Shown piece after piece: positions 1-8,510 of a stretch of DNA of 64,000 nt. Position numbers and translations under genes: made by a program. The notes beneath the pieces were generated by a model. That model was not told the DNA's origin. It saw only the letters and a list, made by a program, of their open reading frames with translations, and did not search any database. Source of the stretch: Apoda limacodes (Eukaryota; Arthropoda; Insecta; Lepidoptera; Limacodidae); NCBI GenBank assembly GCA_946406115.1, contig OX291543.1, positions 23,710,815 through 23,774,814 on the forward strand, in the 5' to 3' direction. Within the stretch, counting starts at the first letter, position 1. Each line of letters opens with the position of its first letter.

Positions 1-1279
1 AACTGCAATAGGTAGCAAGTAGAAATTGGTCATCTTTTAATGACTCATCTTTTATTGTGGATGACAGTGACATTATCTCTAAGAATAAAGTATAAGATAT
101 TTGTGTATTGTAATAGGTATAAGTTTTGTTTCTGGTAATCAAACAGTTTGTTGACATGTTGGAAGATCAAAGAGTTTCATGAAATAGATAGTGGAGAATG
201 CCTTCACAAGAATATTTTTTCCCCCTTTCAGTCAACACACCTTATTACAAGATTTAGGTTGTATTAATTTGTCATAAATAAAATTCTGTTTATGTTAATA
301 CAAAATTTCACAAACTATTTTGAGAAATGCAATAACTTATTTGTTATTGAAATGAGACCGCCATTAAAAAAAAGCATAGTAGGGATTTTTTTTTCTATGT
401 TAAAAGAAAAGATTCTGATTTTGTCAAGTATTTAATAGATCCTGCAGTTGATCAGTTGATATTCAAATCATGCAATATGGGTGCCAATGGTTTATGTCTC
501 ATTACAATAATGTTTTACATTTAAGTGTTGACATTTTACATTGTAACATGTATTAAATATAATCTAGAAATAAATGCCACAATATTTCTAAAAACTCCCG
601 TTTTGTAATAGCCTTCAGATTGATCACATCAAATTCATAACCATAATAATACAAGCTTACAGCGTGCAAACTACTTTGCCCACCTACATTGACGAACACA
701 TAAACTTCATCAAAGATTACTATTAACCTAAATTTATGTTTTATATCACTCAGATGCCAAACAGCCTGTGTGATTTCAACCAGTTACTGTGGGCTATGGA
801 CAGTTGCAACTCTAGGGGTATTACTCTTGTGTCCCCTTTAAAATCCAATCACTTCCTTCTTAAAGTACCAGATACTGCAGTCCTTTGAAAAACTTAGACA
901 GGGACATCATATCCAAAATTAAGAATTCATGGGATAGAGTTCCTCTGTAATTGCATTGTGTGTGACTATTAAGGTTTATTTATTGGATCAAACCAATCTT
1001 TGCTGCAAGTTGTAGGCTGAGCACCCTGAAGCTAGAGCTCACCCTCATACCTACCCACACATGGGGCTCAAATATAGTGAACCCTGTGGCTAGCAGACAT
1101 CTTAGTAAACCTCTAAATTTATATGCAGACGAAATAGTGGTAAACAGCTAACAATTGGTTTAAGCCACAGACTTTATAATATTTGTTATATAATCATTTT
1201 TTACACACATTAATAGTTTAATAAAAAAATGAGTTTCTGAAATTAGGAATATGACACTCAGTGAATAGGTTGAACCTAC
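1..1279. other. HACL1 intron sequence with a LINE-tail remnant
   Basis: No further HACL1 exon is recognisable here. It is AT-rich sequence. About 753-893 is a decayed minus-oriented copy of the Jockey-type LINE 3' end seen elsewhere in the window ('...gggctatggacagttgcaactctaggggtatta...'). Confidence 0.5.
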
Positions 1280-1421
1280 CTGTGAGGTATCCAACCGCCT
1301 GAGCTGCATAACACGCAGCCTGCTCATTACGCATGCCAATGTATTTGAGGCCTGCAGCTTGAAAAGCAAGCGATGTTTCAATGACTGGAATTCCCACAAT
1401 GCCAAATACATATTCTACACC
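1280..1421 (-). CDS. HACL1: HACL1 coding exon 2 (ThDP PYR-domain)
   Basis: The frame starts [17 protein letters not shown] and ends GYLT plus one base, 47 codons and 1 nt. The acceptor is TTTTTAG|GGT on the minus strand and the donor ACAG|GTAGGT. It carries the RNEQAAC motif with the predicted cofactor-activating Glu. It is out of frame with the longer chance open frame overlapping it at 1160-1411. Confidence 0.9.
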
Positions 1422-2789
1422 CTAAAAAGTATGAATTATGTGATAACATGTAAACTTGCTTGTGCAACTAAATATTAAAGTAGTCAGTTTAGTGAGCCCA
1501 TAAGTCAGAGGATCAAATAGTAACAGCATTACTTGTGTTCCCCATGCAGTTATTAACATTAAGTACTAGATTTTTTTTAAACAAAGTACATACTTGGCTT
1601 AGAAAAGGATACCAATACAATGTGGCGTCACAATTATCATCATGATGATGTGAAAAGGGATAGAAAATTATTAACACTAAAAGTATATCAATACATATTT
1701 AAAAGTAGGTTTTTAAAAAATCTTAGCACCAAAAATATTATTTCTGTTAGCTTGTTAGGTTATGGGCATCTATTACATAGTTCTAGATCAGGCATGTCAA
1801 ACTCAAAATCATTATTGGGCCAGTTGAATAAAAACCAGAGCATCAGCGGGTAAAGCTTATAAAAACTTATTGCACCCATCATAGTACTGAATTCAGTAGT
1901 GTGAATTTTTAACTAGTACTATCCCATTTGAGATACAAACATCATTAAATAAACATATAAAAACTGAACAGTGCCTCCTAGTTGATGTCTTTAAGCCCTT
2001 TTTTACAGGATTATTGTATAGAGGCTATTCTTAATAGTGAAGCCGCCCAATGCTAGTTTGATATGCTTATTCGAAATGTATAAAACTGAAAGTTAAATTA
2101 GTAAAATAGAAAAAAGAAAGTAGTTAAATTTTCACACACATATTGTTATTTAACAAAGCTAAAAATTTATGTAAACATTTAGACATAGCCTTAGTTACCA
2201 ATATTATTAGTAAAATGTATAAACAGATAGCCCCTCGATTCAAAAAGAGAAAAACCATCAAGTTAATTTACATTGCTTTAGGTTTTTAGCCATAAATTTG
2301 TAAGTTAACAATGAAAAATGGCAATGTAGATCATTATCATCTTCAAATCCTTTAATTAGCAGGTATATTTTACGTGTAAAGAGGCCTTGGATCTGTATCA
2401 AAAAGAAAAAATTCATGATTGTTTATTGTCACATTCCAAACACATCAAAACCTAAATTAAATAAAAAACTTTAGTGAATTTGTAAATATTTGTTGTTCCA
2501 GTTTCCTTCTTATCTATCTACAAATGGACATACTCTATTTAAGTTGCCTGTTTCACTGTTTTATTAAATTGGAACTAGATATTTTTTGGATACCTAAAGG
2601 TAATAGATTACCTATCTATGGTGGTATTAATTTTATTATTCATGATGTTGATATAGAACTTACCTGTTTTTTTAAACTTTCAGCCAAAATATTATTGCCG
2701 TCGATACCCATATTTTGACTTTGGTTGAACTTAGGAGTAATGTGTATAAATCTTCTAAATGACCGCTGAACCAAACGTCCTAACAACAT
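1280..2789 (-). CDS. HACL1: 2-hydroxyacyl-CoA lyase, 5' two coding exons (partial, runs off left edge)
   Basis: HACL1 is a thiamine-diphosphate enzyme that cleaves 2-hydroxyacyl-CoA to formyl-CoA and a shortened aldehyde in fatty-acid alpha-oxidation; in mammals it is peroxisomal. Joining 2789-2664 to 1421-1280 gives 89 residues. The second exon contains FGIVGIPV and the very typical [15 protein letters not shown] block. By analogy with other ThDP enzymes, the Glu of NEQAA (residue 75) should activate the cofactor. The intron is phase 0 with GTAAGT/TTTTTAG signals; the next donor (GTAGGT) is phase 1. The remaining roughly 480 residues must lie left of position 1. Two in-frame ATGs are possible (codons 1 and 27). 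An in-frame TAG lies upstream of the first with no ATG between. Identification comes from my knowledge of the family; I am confident of it. Confidence 0.9.
1422..2663 (-). other. HACL1 intron 1
   Basis: A 1,242-bp phase-0 intron bounded by GT (2663-2662) and AG (1423-1422) on the minus strand. AT-rich; apart from chance open frames I see nothing in it. Confidence 0.8.
2664..2789 (-). CDS. HACL1: HACL1 coding exon 1 with possible mitochondrial presequence
   Basis: This exon encodes 42 residues. ATG at 2789-2787 begins [17 protein letters not shown], which has Arg at positions 5, 9, 12 and 13 and Lys at 20, with no acidic residue before position 30. That composition resembles a mitochondrial targeting peptide. 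A second in-frame ATG at 2711-2709 (codon 27) has A at -3 and G at +4, a good Kozak context, and would start [16 protein letters not shown], close to the usual HACL1 N-terminus. The first ATG has A at -3 but T at +4, so leaky scanning is possible. Donor CAG|GTAAGT lies at 2664/2663. The exon is recognised from the [11 protein letters not shown] context and its phase-0 join to the next exon. Confidence 0.85.
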
Positions 2790-3180
2790 AATAAAATAGG
2801 TATTTAATTTACAGCACTTAAAACACTTCTACACGCGTAGCTCACTTAGCTACGTAAAAGGAGACTGATGGTAATACATAAAAACTGAGGACAAAGTCTA
2901 ATTATTAAAAAAATAAACTAACCAAGTTTTTAGAAAGAAGAACTTCAAGGACCAGCTGATTTTATTACAAAAGATTTTTTTCAAGTTAGAAACATAAAAA
3001 TTATCATGTAATCAAATAGATAAAATATAAATAATTATATTATCAGTTAACGCAAAGTAATTAATTATAAATTATCATCAAAATTTTCAAATAATGTTTT
3101 TATCATAGTCATTGCATTGACAGCAGGATGGCAGATCCAATTTAACATAAGTGTAAGTGAGATAGCATAGAAAGCTATTT
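2790..3180. other. HACL1 upstream region
   Basis: AT-rich sequence 5' of HACL1 on the minus strand, presumably 5' UTR and promoter. It includes 'cgcgtagctcacttagctacg' near 2835-2855, a short imperfect inverted repeat. No TATA box or initiator can be assigned with confidence. Confidence 0.3.
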
Positions 3181-3451
3181 TTTTTTTCAGCTTTGATAAG
3201 GTTGGGGCTAGGGAACCTAGTTCATACAGCTCTATCTGACTTGAAACTTTGTCGTTTATTATAATTCTTGGCAGCTCAGAAAATAGTTTTACAATATTCT
3301 CTATGGTTAATATAAATAATTATTTTCGCGACCGATCGATATAAACAACTGATGCTGATGCCTGTAAAATTTTGTGTAGAAAGAAGTAGCATAAAACTTC
3401 ATGCAACCAGTCCAATAAAAACATTTTGAACATACTACCATTTTTTTTTTT

Positions 3452-3532
3452 ATATCACTTAGGTGGCAAACAAGCTTACGGTCTGCCTGATGTGGAATTG
3501 TCACCGCAAAAAGTCACCACAGCCTACATTAT
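3452..3532 (-). repeat. Jockey-type LINE 3'-end fragment
   Basis: The stretch 'ggtggcaaacaagcttacggtctgcctgatg...agcctacatt' is the extreme 3' tail, reverse complement, of the LINE family better preserved at 45.9-47.2 kb. Confidence 0.55.
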
Positions 3533-3784
3533 TATGAACTGCCAAAACCTTTGTCAAGTTTCTATCGCATTTTAAGTACACACAGTTTTCGTGAATAATA
3601 GATTAGAGATGCTATATATTTATGCTTTAAAAAGAGACACAGAATATATGCAGCAAATACCTGTCTCTTTTCTCTATAATTAAGTAAAGGCTTTAAGTGG
3701 AAGCCAGCAAGCTTTTCCATTTGGAATCAGTGAAATAGACCTATGGTTACAGTCAGTACCTACCTATATGTCCTCCTTCCTTCC

Positions 3785-3905
3785 TTACCAGCCTTTACTG
3801 TTGTTGGGACACGGCCTACCCTCACATTAGGCGAGGGCGATTAGGGCCTTAGTCAATCACGCGGGTCCAGTGCGGATTATGGGTTCACACACGTCTTTCG
3901 TTCTT
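3785..3905 (-). repeat. Lepidopteran SINE 3'-body fragment, minus orientation
   Basis: Reverse complement of the block seen at 19880-20025: 'acggcctaccctcacattaggcgag...' and '...gggtccagtgcggattatgggttcacac'. The tRNA-like head is missing. Confidence 0.6.
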
Positions 3906-4494
3906 ACGGTGTTTTCATTCATAGAAATGACAAGTGGGTATGTATAAATTAAGTATAGAACTAATTATTTAATAAAGTAACATTAATTACTAATAAAGGT
4001 ATAGGTACTCACAAACCAAACCAACGCCTTCAGTCTCAGTTTTATGTTGTCCACATTTCCGGACGGATATACCGTTTTAGTGGATGCGCCACTTGGTTTC
4101 CCGAATTGGCCGGAAGAAATTTCGAGAATAACACCATAGGAGGATCCAGATATTGAAGGCATTTGGCAAGCTTTGTCTTATTGTCACTTGCAGCACAGAG
4201 TTGGAAGACGAAGGTCTTGACCGGAGCAGTGCCAGTCCACATGTTAAAAGTTGCTGAGTCGAATCCGAAATTAGGACTTTCGGAAGAGAGCCAAAGTTAT
4301 CGACAACGCTCGCTGAATCAGGCAGTCTAGATGCTAAAAGCAGAGGAATTCGAGAAGTGGCGTGCCGTAAAGGACGGGCGTATTTAGCATTAGATACTTT
4401 ATTATAGATTAGATTAACAACTGATATGACAATGAAGCCCGTGTATGCCTTTATTAATGTTAAACCCATCTATGTACTCATCATCTATAATCGT
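3906..4494. other. Unassigned stretch with moderate open frames
   Basis: Minus-strand frames of 130 and 66 residues overlap at 4042-4469 without any motif I recognise. The LINE copy at 4495 onward should have continued leftward here but does not, so this may be an insertion into that LINE. No function assigned. Confidence 0.3.
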
Positions 4495-4897
4495 ATCGAA
4501 CCCTTAAGTCTGAGGAGACACTTTTCCTCCCGGTGTGTTTTCCATCGCTTGTATAGTGGAATTTGCTCCAAGTAATTGTTTAAAATGATGCCTACTTGCC
4601 TACTTTCTTCCATCGGCAGAAAATTCATCCTTACCATCACCTTGGAACCTAAATGGTCACGTACAGTGCGGTTTCCGAGAAAATTCCTCCTGCGAACATC
4701 TTGGTTGTGGTGCTAGGTGTAATGAGCTCCCTGTTTTCTCTAAGGACTAACGTAACTTTTAAGAACCCATTAAAGAAAAAAGTTATTAGATTCTTAAAGG
4801 GACGTCAACGCGCGAGTGATTATCCTGGTGATACAAGAGTCCATAGGCTGCAGAGAGCGCTTACCATTAGGCGGATGGTTAGCTTGTCTGCCACCAT
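4495..4897 (+). pseudogene. Jockey-type LINE ORF2 C-terminus, plus-strand copy
   Basis: Translated pieces EPLSLRRHFSSRCVFHRLYS, EPKWSRTVRF and KKKVIRFLKGRQRASD match the C-terminal end of the reverse-transcriptase ORF of the LINE at 45.9-47.2 kb. Frames are broken and stops occur. It ends with the family's tail, '...accattaggcggatggttagcttgtctgccacc'. Directly abutted by an oppositely oriented copy. Confidence 0.7.
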
Positions 4898-5440
4898 AAG
4901 TTTTCCCGTCCCCAGTCATAGACCTGGGATAGAGTGGTCTCGATTTGAGACACAAGTTCTTCACGTTATTCCTCCACAGCGGAACGAGGGATGCTTGCAC
5001 GACCCGTGTACTGAGCGTCTCTAATACTGTAATCTGCATAGCAAAGTATGTTGTTGATGTTCAACGTAGGAGACAGCAGAGAGCCTTGTGGGACACCAGC
5101 ATTAATGTCAATGCTATGGGAGTAACTACCGGCTAATACGGCTTGTATGTATGCCGGAGAAAAAGCTAGCCACCCATTTGCACAAAACCTTGGGCAGTCC
5201 GTAAGATGGCCACGCCACACCCGATCGAACGCCTTCGCTATGTCCAGGCTACATTGCAATCCCACCTGACTCTCAATGTCGAGCGACGGTGGCGATAGCC
5301 ATATTGACGGTCGCTGACCAGGTTGTGTATTTCTTAGAAGTATCTTAGAAGCTATGTGTTGATCATACGCTCGATCGCCTTGGATCAGAGAGAGGTAATA
5401 GCGATAGTAGGTTCAGTACCTCGTGTACATGTATCTAGTT
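4898..5440 (-). pseudogene. Jockey-type LINE reverse transcriptase fragment, minus strand
   Basis: A minus-strand frame (5265-4966) contains LDIAKAFDRVW and GVPQGSLLSPTL, standard non-LTR reverse-transcriptase blocks. The catalytic YADD is degenerate (CYADYS), so it is inactive. The N-terminal side toward 5440 is out of frame. Nearly the same segment occurs at 46.75-47.2 kb. The element is 5'-truncated and joined tail-to-body to the plus copy ending at 4897. Confidence 0.8.
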
Positions 5441-5744
5441 TTCTAGCAACCGCTTTTGCTTCAGTTTTATTTTTCACTTTTTTTCTGTATTATCCACTTT
5501 AGGAAATATTTCCTATTAGAGTTATTTCCCAAAAATTCTTAACTAAATCTAATTCAGAGCAGAAAAAGCCATAGATTAGTAATAAGGTTAAACTAGCAAT
5601 CATAACTCTTATAGACATACCCTACCTATCTCGCATTATCTACCTGACTGAAACTATCTCCATGCCAAATTTCATCTAAATCGGTTTGAGCGTGAAGAGG
5701 TAACAGACAGAGTTACTTTCGCATTTATAATATTTATTATATTA

Positions 5745-6010
5745 TGTTCATGGAAAGCATGGATAATTTAAAGTATATGTATACATATGATTGTGCAAGA
5801 ATATGATTGTACTCATAAATATCTGAATTCCTTCACACGATTGACGATATTTGGCACTTCACATGGTGCGCCCCTATGCTACCTAAAAAAAAAAAAATTA
5901 ATTGACGTGTGTTTGACTTTGTTTTTAGTAGCTTACTAAGCTAACTGATTTAAATTACCTACTAAGTGTTTCAATACATATTGTATACTTGTTAGCTGAT
6001 TATCAAAGAA
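5745..6010 (+). repeat. Non-coding dispersed repeat, copy 1 of 2
   Basis: About 265 bp matches the reverse complement of 54780-55075. Shared landmarks are 'tatgtatacatatgattgtgcaag', 'cttcacatggtgcgccccctatgct' (one C shorter here), 'gtgtttgactttgtttttagtagctta' and 'gtatacttgttagctgattatc'. No open frame. Confidence 0.7.
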
Positions 6011-7099
6011 TTGTTTTATTACTTCAAATAAAACTTCTTGTCATCTCTTTTTGGCAGAAATTAACCTTGTTTACATTCAAAAGTGTTTGAATAAATATTG
6101 TTTGATTTGTTTTGGTTAGATTATCATTTTTAATAAATGTCTATAATATTAAAAAAGTCATTGGAAAATTCATGGGGTAGCATGGTGGTGAAGGTATCTA
6201 AACCGGACACAGAATCTATTTGCAATTTGTGTAAAGTCTTCGACCCTTTATTTAACTCAATAGTAATTTCAATGCTGCGATCAGAGATTTAGCATCTGAC
6301 AAAGACCTTTGGGTAGATGGTATCTCCCGTCTCTTCGTCATAAGTTCTTGAGTCTCAAAAAAGAAATTTGTACTCTCTAGTTTTGTACTGCGGTGTGTAA
6401 AATTTGCGACCTATTTTCTTCATCATTTTCACTATAATCACCACTGGTTACTGGTTACCTACTTAGTTGAAAAACTATTTATATTTTTGCAAGCAATATT
6501 GTTATTATTATAAAAAAACGATACTGTATAAAACAAGTGTGAATCGTGAAGCATTCCAATATTTTATTGCATTTCTTTATCACAAGACCTAAAATTTCTG
6601 GTGTTTATGGAGGCCGTGCCCTAAGCAACGACTATCAATTTTCACAAGAGCCGTTGCACGTTTTACGATAAACCCTGCGTCAGTTATCAGTGTTCCACTC
6701 CTTTCCGGAAGCTCTAACGTATAGCGAAGTTGGGATAACTTCTTCTTCTGTATAGTGTCGAGTTAATTTGACTCCTGGGTTCTTTCACCGTAGTGTTGAC
6801 AGGATCACGAGTAGAGGTGTACCTATAAAACTGCCTATAAAAGTTTTCAATCTCTCAATGTTTCAGGTTTGAACGACACGATTCTGCCACTTTCATTCTT
6901 TAGCTTTGTCAAATGCTGTTGACCAATAGACAATTTTGAAAGTCTCTATTTTGCTCTATAGTCCCTACTACACAAAGTGTAGTATAATGCGTCGTATAGC
7001 TTTCCAGATTTGTCTATTGAGCTGCGTATAATCGGACCTATTAGATGAAGACTGTAATTTCAATTCACGCCGCACCTTAATAATAAGTACTAAGAGTCT
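6011..7099. other. Intergenic stretch, no gene seen
   Basis: AT-rich with degenerate repeat debris; no exon-like frame with splice sites was found on either strand. Confidence 0.4.
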
Positions 7100-7215
7100 G
7101 ATCAGACAGTTTTTTTATTCAATTTTTGCGGAAAGCTTTTGGGAACTTACCTTCAACTGCTTGGACAGTTTCAACCAGCCTGTCATTGAAATTATCCACA
7201 TTTTCGCAATCGGCG
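7100..7215 (-). repeat. Possible RTE-type LINE fragment
   Basis: The minus-strand frame reads DCENVDNFNDRLVETVQAVEG and ends at a GTAAGT. Part of it ('cttggacagtttcaaccagcct') recurs within the RTE remnant near 41925-41946, so this is more likely LINE debris than an exon. Confidence 0.4.
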
Positions 7216-7514
7216 ATGTTGTTATACTAAAGATCAAAACTTTCAGTTGACAAATATAAGAAATTTAGGTTCTCTTGATGTAGGTACAACAAATTGTAAG
7301 ATAATAATATGTTTTCAAAAGACGCGGTAGGTAACTATCATCGAGTACCCGCTGGCTATTTTCAGTAGAAATTAGCATTGTGAATCAGTGCTAAATCAGA
7401 ACAAAAAGTATTGTTGTCGACTCGAAAGTATCTAAAAACAAACAATTATTAACTGTCTTTGATTTTGACGGTTTTTTGTGTGTATTTGAGATTCATATCA
7501 GCTCATATTGGTTT

Positions 7515-7690
7515 ACTGCTGGAATAAGCCTTCTCTATGGCGCTCCATTTCTCCTGGTCCTCTGCCTTCCGCATCCAGCCACCACCTGCCTTCCTCTTCA
7601 GGTCGGTGGTCCACCGGGTTGGGGTATTCCCACGCTTCGCCTTGCCATATGCTGTCTCCAGTCTAAGACACGTCTGCTCCATCTATTGTT
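7515..7690 (-). repeat. RTE-type LINE 3' coding fragment
   Basis: In reverse complement it reads like the RTE C-terminal block around '...NPVDHRPEEEGRWWLDAE...' and 'WRSAIE', which follows the GRPPTRW motif in such elements. The same piece recurs at 15390-15490. Confidence 0.5.
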
Positions 7691-7739
7691 ATTATATTAA
7701 GCTTTTCAGATTGAACATTAATAATTCTTAATCAAGATC

Positions 7740-8083
7740 TTAATGTTGATTTTGGAATTTAGTCGACAATAGTTTGTGTCCAGATATTCAGGTATTATTT
7801 CCTTTATTTCCATGAATCACGTAAACATAATTAGGTACGCAATTATTAATCCCATTGTAGATGTTATAATAATTGCATTCATTTTTCGAAGCAGAAATTC
7901 ATCGACATTAAAAGCTTCTTCAGTTGATTGTTGATGAAGCAACATCCGCTGGTGGCCGTCGGCTTGGATTCGAAAATCGACGCTACCCGGTGCAGATTTT
8001 TTCCATTTAGTACTTGTCTTTTAACAACGAATGTGTTATCCTGCCTGCGTTAGTGCTACATATACATTATTGTGCTACTTACA
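7740..8083. other. Intergenic stretch, no gene seen
   Basis: AT-rich; no supported exon or recognised repeat. Confidence 0.4.
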
Positions 8084-8202
8084 GTGCAACAAACTTTTCT
8101 AATCCGGTGGTCAAAAATCAAAACTATAACTAACCATATTAAAATGGTGAGAACTTAATAGACACTAGCGACAACGCATCAGATCAGATAAGTTTGTTGC
8201 AC
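8084..8202. mobile_element. Small MITE-like element with 13-bp perfect inverted ends
   Basis: Starts 'gtgcaacaaactt' and ends 'aagtttgttgcac', exact reverse complements; 119 bp, no coding capacity. A related copy with the same ends and an internal 'gacactagcgac' block lies at 29645-29728. Both are followed by 'tacgtac'. Confidence 0.65.
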
Positions 8203-8482
8203 GGTACGTACTTTAGTTAATGCTTGTTTTGGTTTCGAACGCACCATCGCAGTGTGCGTGCGGTGATACGTGTTGAACGTTGTGCGAAAAGCACACAGTA
8301 TAGGTTGACGAGTCGCACATAACTACGGGTTGTGATTTTTTGCCAGAATAAAAAAAACAATTGCCTACGCTTCGCGATTACATTCTGAAAATGACGGTGT
8401 TATAGTTAACTTAAATTAAAAAAATAAAATAAAGGACGTGATATTTTATACGGGTTTAAAATTAAAAAAGTTTTGAATTAAA
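8203..8482 (+). promoter_or_regulatory. Putative promoter and 5' UTR of the first SLC17 gene, with uORF
   Basis: Unlike its surroundings this stretch is CpG-rich ('gcagtgtgcgtgcggtgatacg') and lacks ATG until 8391. There a five-codon upstream open frame (8391-8405, ATG ACG GTG TTA TAG) precedes the proposed start at 8483. The boundary is inferred from the exon downstream; no TATA box is evident. Confidence 0.35.
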
Positions 8483-8510
8483 ATGGCAGTGTTGTTTTTT
8501 AAATTTTTTG
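8483..8510 (+). CDS. SLC17 gene 1, proposed first coding exon
   Basis: ATG GCA GTG TTG TTT TTT AAA TTT TTT G (MAVLFFKFF plus one base), donor G|GTGAGT. Its phase 1 is exactly what exon 2 needs, and the paralogue likewise has a nine-codon first exon. The product would begin MAVLFFKFFDQIPVRLNLW, plausible for the family. A closer first exon cannot be excluded. Confidence 0.5.

Noticed and set aside
1..1279. Search for HACL1 exon 3 to the left of exon 2
   Set aside because: No minus-strand frame resembling the next HACL1 segment (the VVSGPG-type block) was found; it must lie outside the window.
4042..4469. Minus-strand frames of 130 and 66 residues
   Set aside because: The two frames overlap in different registers, neither shows a known motif, and the area is flanked by LINE debris. 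Left as unassigned rather than called a gene.
7100..7215. Possible minus-strand exon (NVDNFNDRLVETVQAVEG then GTAAGT)
   Set aside because: Part of it recurs inside the RTE remnant at 41.9 kb, and no partner exon was found.
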